NCBI GenBank assembly: GCA_036510225.1
Contig: DATCEH010000091.1
Location: forward strand, 1-6,223
DNA: 6,223 bases
From: Palsa-513 sp036510225
GTDB lineage: Bacteria > Actinomycetota > Thermoleophilia > Solirubrobacterales > Solirubrobacteraceae
Reading direction: 5' to 3'
A program made the translations under genes and the position numbers. A model generated the notes under the pieces. The model had not been told where the DNA came from, made no database searches, and worked only from the letters and a program-made list of their open reading frames with translations. Shown here piece after piece: positions 5,626 through 6,223 of this stretch (the first letter of the stretch is position 1; each line of letters begins with the position of its first letter).

Positions 5626-6223
5626 CTGGTAGTCGAGGTTCCACCAAACGGGTCTGAACAGCGGCGGGCCGAGCTCGCCGACTTCCTTCGCCGGCGTCGG
5701 GCCGGCATCCAACCGGAGACCGTCGGCCTGCCGAGCGGCGGCCGACGCCGCACGCCCGGGTTACGGCGGGAGGAGGTCGCTCAGCTCGCCGGGGTCGGCG
5801 CGACGTGGTACACGTGGCTCGAGCAGGGGCGTGACGTGCGGGCCTCGCTAGACGTGCTCGAGGCGATCGCCCGGGCCCTCCGGCTGACACCCGCAGAGCG
5901 GGGACACCTCATCCTGCTGGGCCGTGGCGAACCGGCACCGCCGTGCAGGGCGCCGGCCGAGCGAGTCTCCGCGACGCTCCGCCGAGTGGTCGAGGGCCTC
6001 GGTCCGAACCCGGCCTTCGTGCTCGGCCGGCGCTGGGACTTCCTCGCGTGGAACCGTGCGGCGTGCGCGCTCTTCGGCTGGGACGGGATGCCCGGCCGTG
6101 GTCTCCCGGTCACGCGGAACCACATCTGGCTGACGTTCATGGATCCCGCCCGCCGCGACCTGATGCTGGACTGGGAACGAAGCGCCCGCACCTGCGTGGC
6201 GAAGTTTCGCGCCGACAGCGCCC
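5626..6223 (+). CDS. XRE-like helix-turn-helix regulator with MmyB-like ligand-binding domain, C-terminus cut by window edge
   Basis: A DNA-binding transcriptional regulator that probably controls the divergent efflux pump in response to a small hydrophobic ligand; members of this domain family are reported to bind fatty acids. 199 residues are visible, and the rest runs off the right edge. Family hallmarks: RAELADFLRRRR (14-25), RRTPGLRREEVAQLAGV with the helix-turn-helix (about 41-67), and YTWLEQGR ending it (62-69). A LEAIARALRLTPAER segment (78-92) follows, and from about residue 127 the ligand domain begins with NPAFVLGRRWDFLAWNRAA, TRNHIWLTFMDP and LDWERSA. The family usually has about 250-300 residues. 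The start is problematic: the frame has no ATG, GTG or TTG near the expected N-terminus. CTG 5626 behind GAAGGG places the first residues where relatives begin. The only upstream ATG (5500) would put 42 extra codons antisense inside the pump gene and upstream of the candidate promoter. Confidence 0.9.
   Translation, partial: MVVEVPPNGSEQRRAELADFLRRRRAGIQPETVGLPSGGRRRTPGLRREEVAQLAGVGATWYTWLEQGRDVRASLDVLEAIARALRLTPAERGHLILLGRGEPAPPCRAPAERVSATLRRVVEGLGPNPAFVLGRRWDFLAWNRAACALFGWDGMPGRGLPVTRNHIWLTFMDPARRDLMLDWERSARTCVAKFRADSA

Overview
This is a high-GC bacterial window with strongly GC3-biased codons. The gene content (a secreted S53 sedolisin, a SufB without an intein, and a DHA2 efflux pump paired with an MmyB-type regulator) and the protein style suggest a high-GC actinobacterium. 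A Thermoleophilia/Solirubrobacterales-like lineage is my best guess from memory of similar proteins. That placement is an inference, because no rRNA or other phylogenetic marker is present.

Layout, left to right. (1) Positions 1-1763, minus strand: a secreted pro-kumamolisin/sedolisin (S53) serine-carboxyl peptidase. Its C-terminal end lies beyond the left edge, but the whole Glu-Asp-Asp-Ser catalytic set is inside the window. (2) Positions 1764-1893: a 130-bp divergent intergenic region with a TACAAT -10 element and a perfect 6-3-6 dyad ahead of sufB. (3) Positions 1894-3294, plus strand: sufB, a complete Fe-S cluster assembly scaffold subunit. (4) Positions 3295-3359: a short gap holding a very strong GC-rich hairpin just after sufB. 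(5) Positions 3360-3995, plus strand: an unrecognised 211-residue cytoplasmic protein that reads as two tandem beta-alpha-beta-beta-alpha-beta modules. (6) Positions 4050-5594, minus strand: a 14-segment DHA2-type (EmrB/QacA-like) drug:H+ antiporter, convergent with the unknown gene. (7) Positions 5626 to the right edge, plus strand: a helix-turn-helix regulator with an MmyB-like ligand-binding domain, divergent from the pump and cut by the right edge.

How the genes work together. The pump and the regulator form a classic divergent efflux/regulator pair, and the short region between them carries overlapping promoter-like elements and a small inverted repeat. SufB is the core scaffold of SUF-type Fe-S assembly, but no sufC, sufD, sufS or sufU is next to it. 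Its only same-strand neighbour is the uncharacterised two-module protein, separated by the hairpin. The sedolisin is a separate, secreted function that shares the divergent region with sufB.

I see no mobile element, CRISPR array, tRNA or rRNA. No clearly new multi-gene system is evident. The points most worth a second look are the missing canonical start codons on both sides of the pump/regulator divergent region, the isolated sufB with its dyad and hairpin, and the unknown tandem-module protein.
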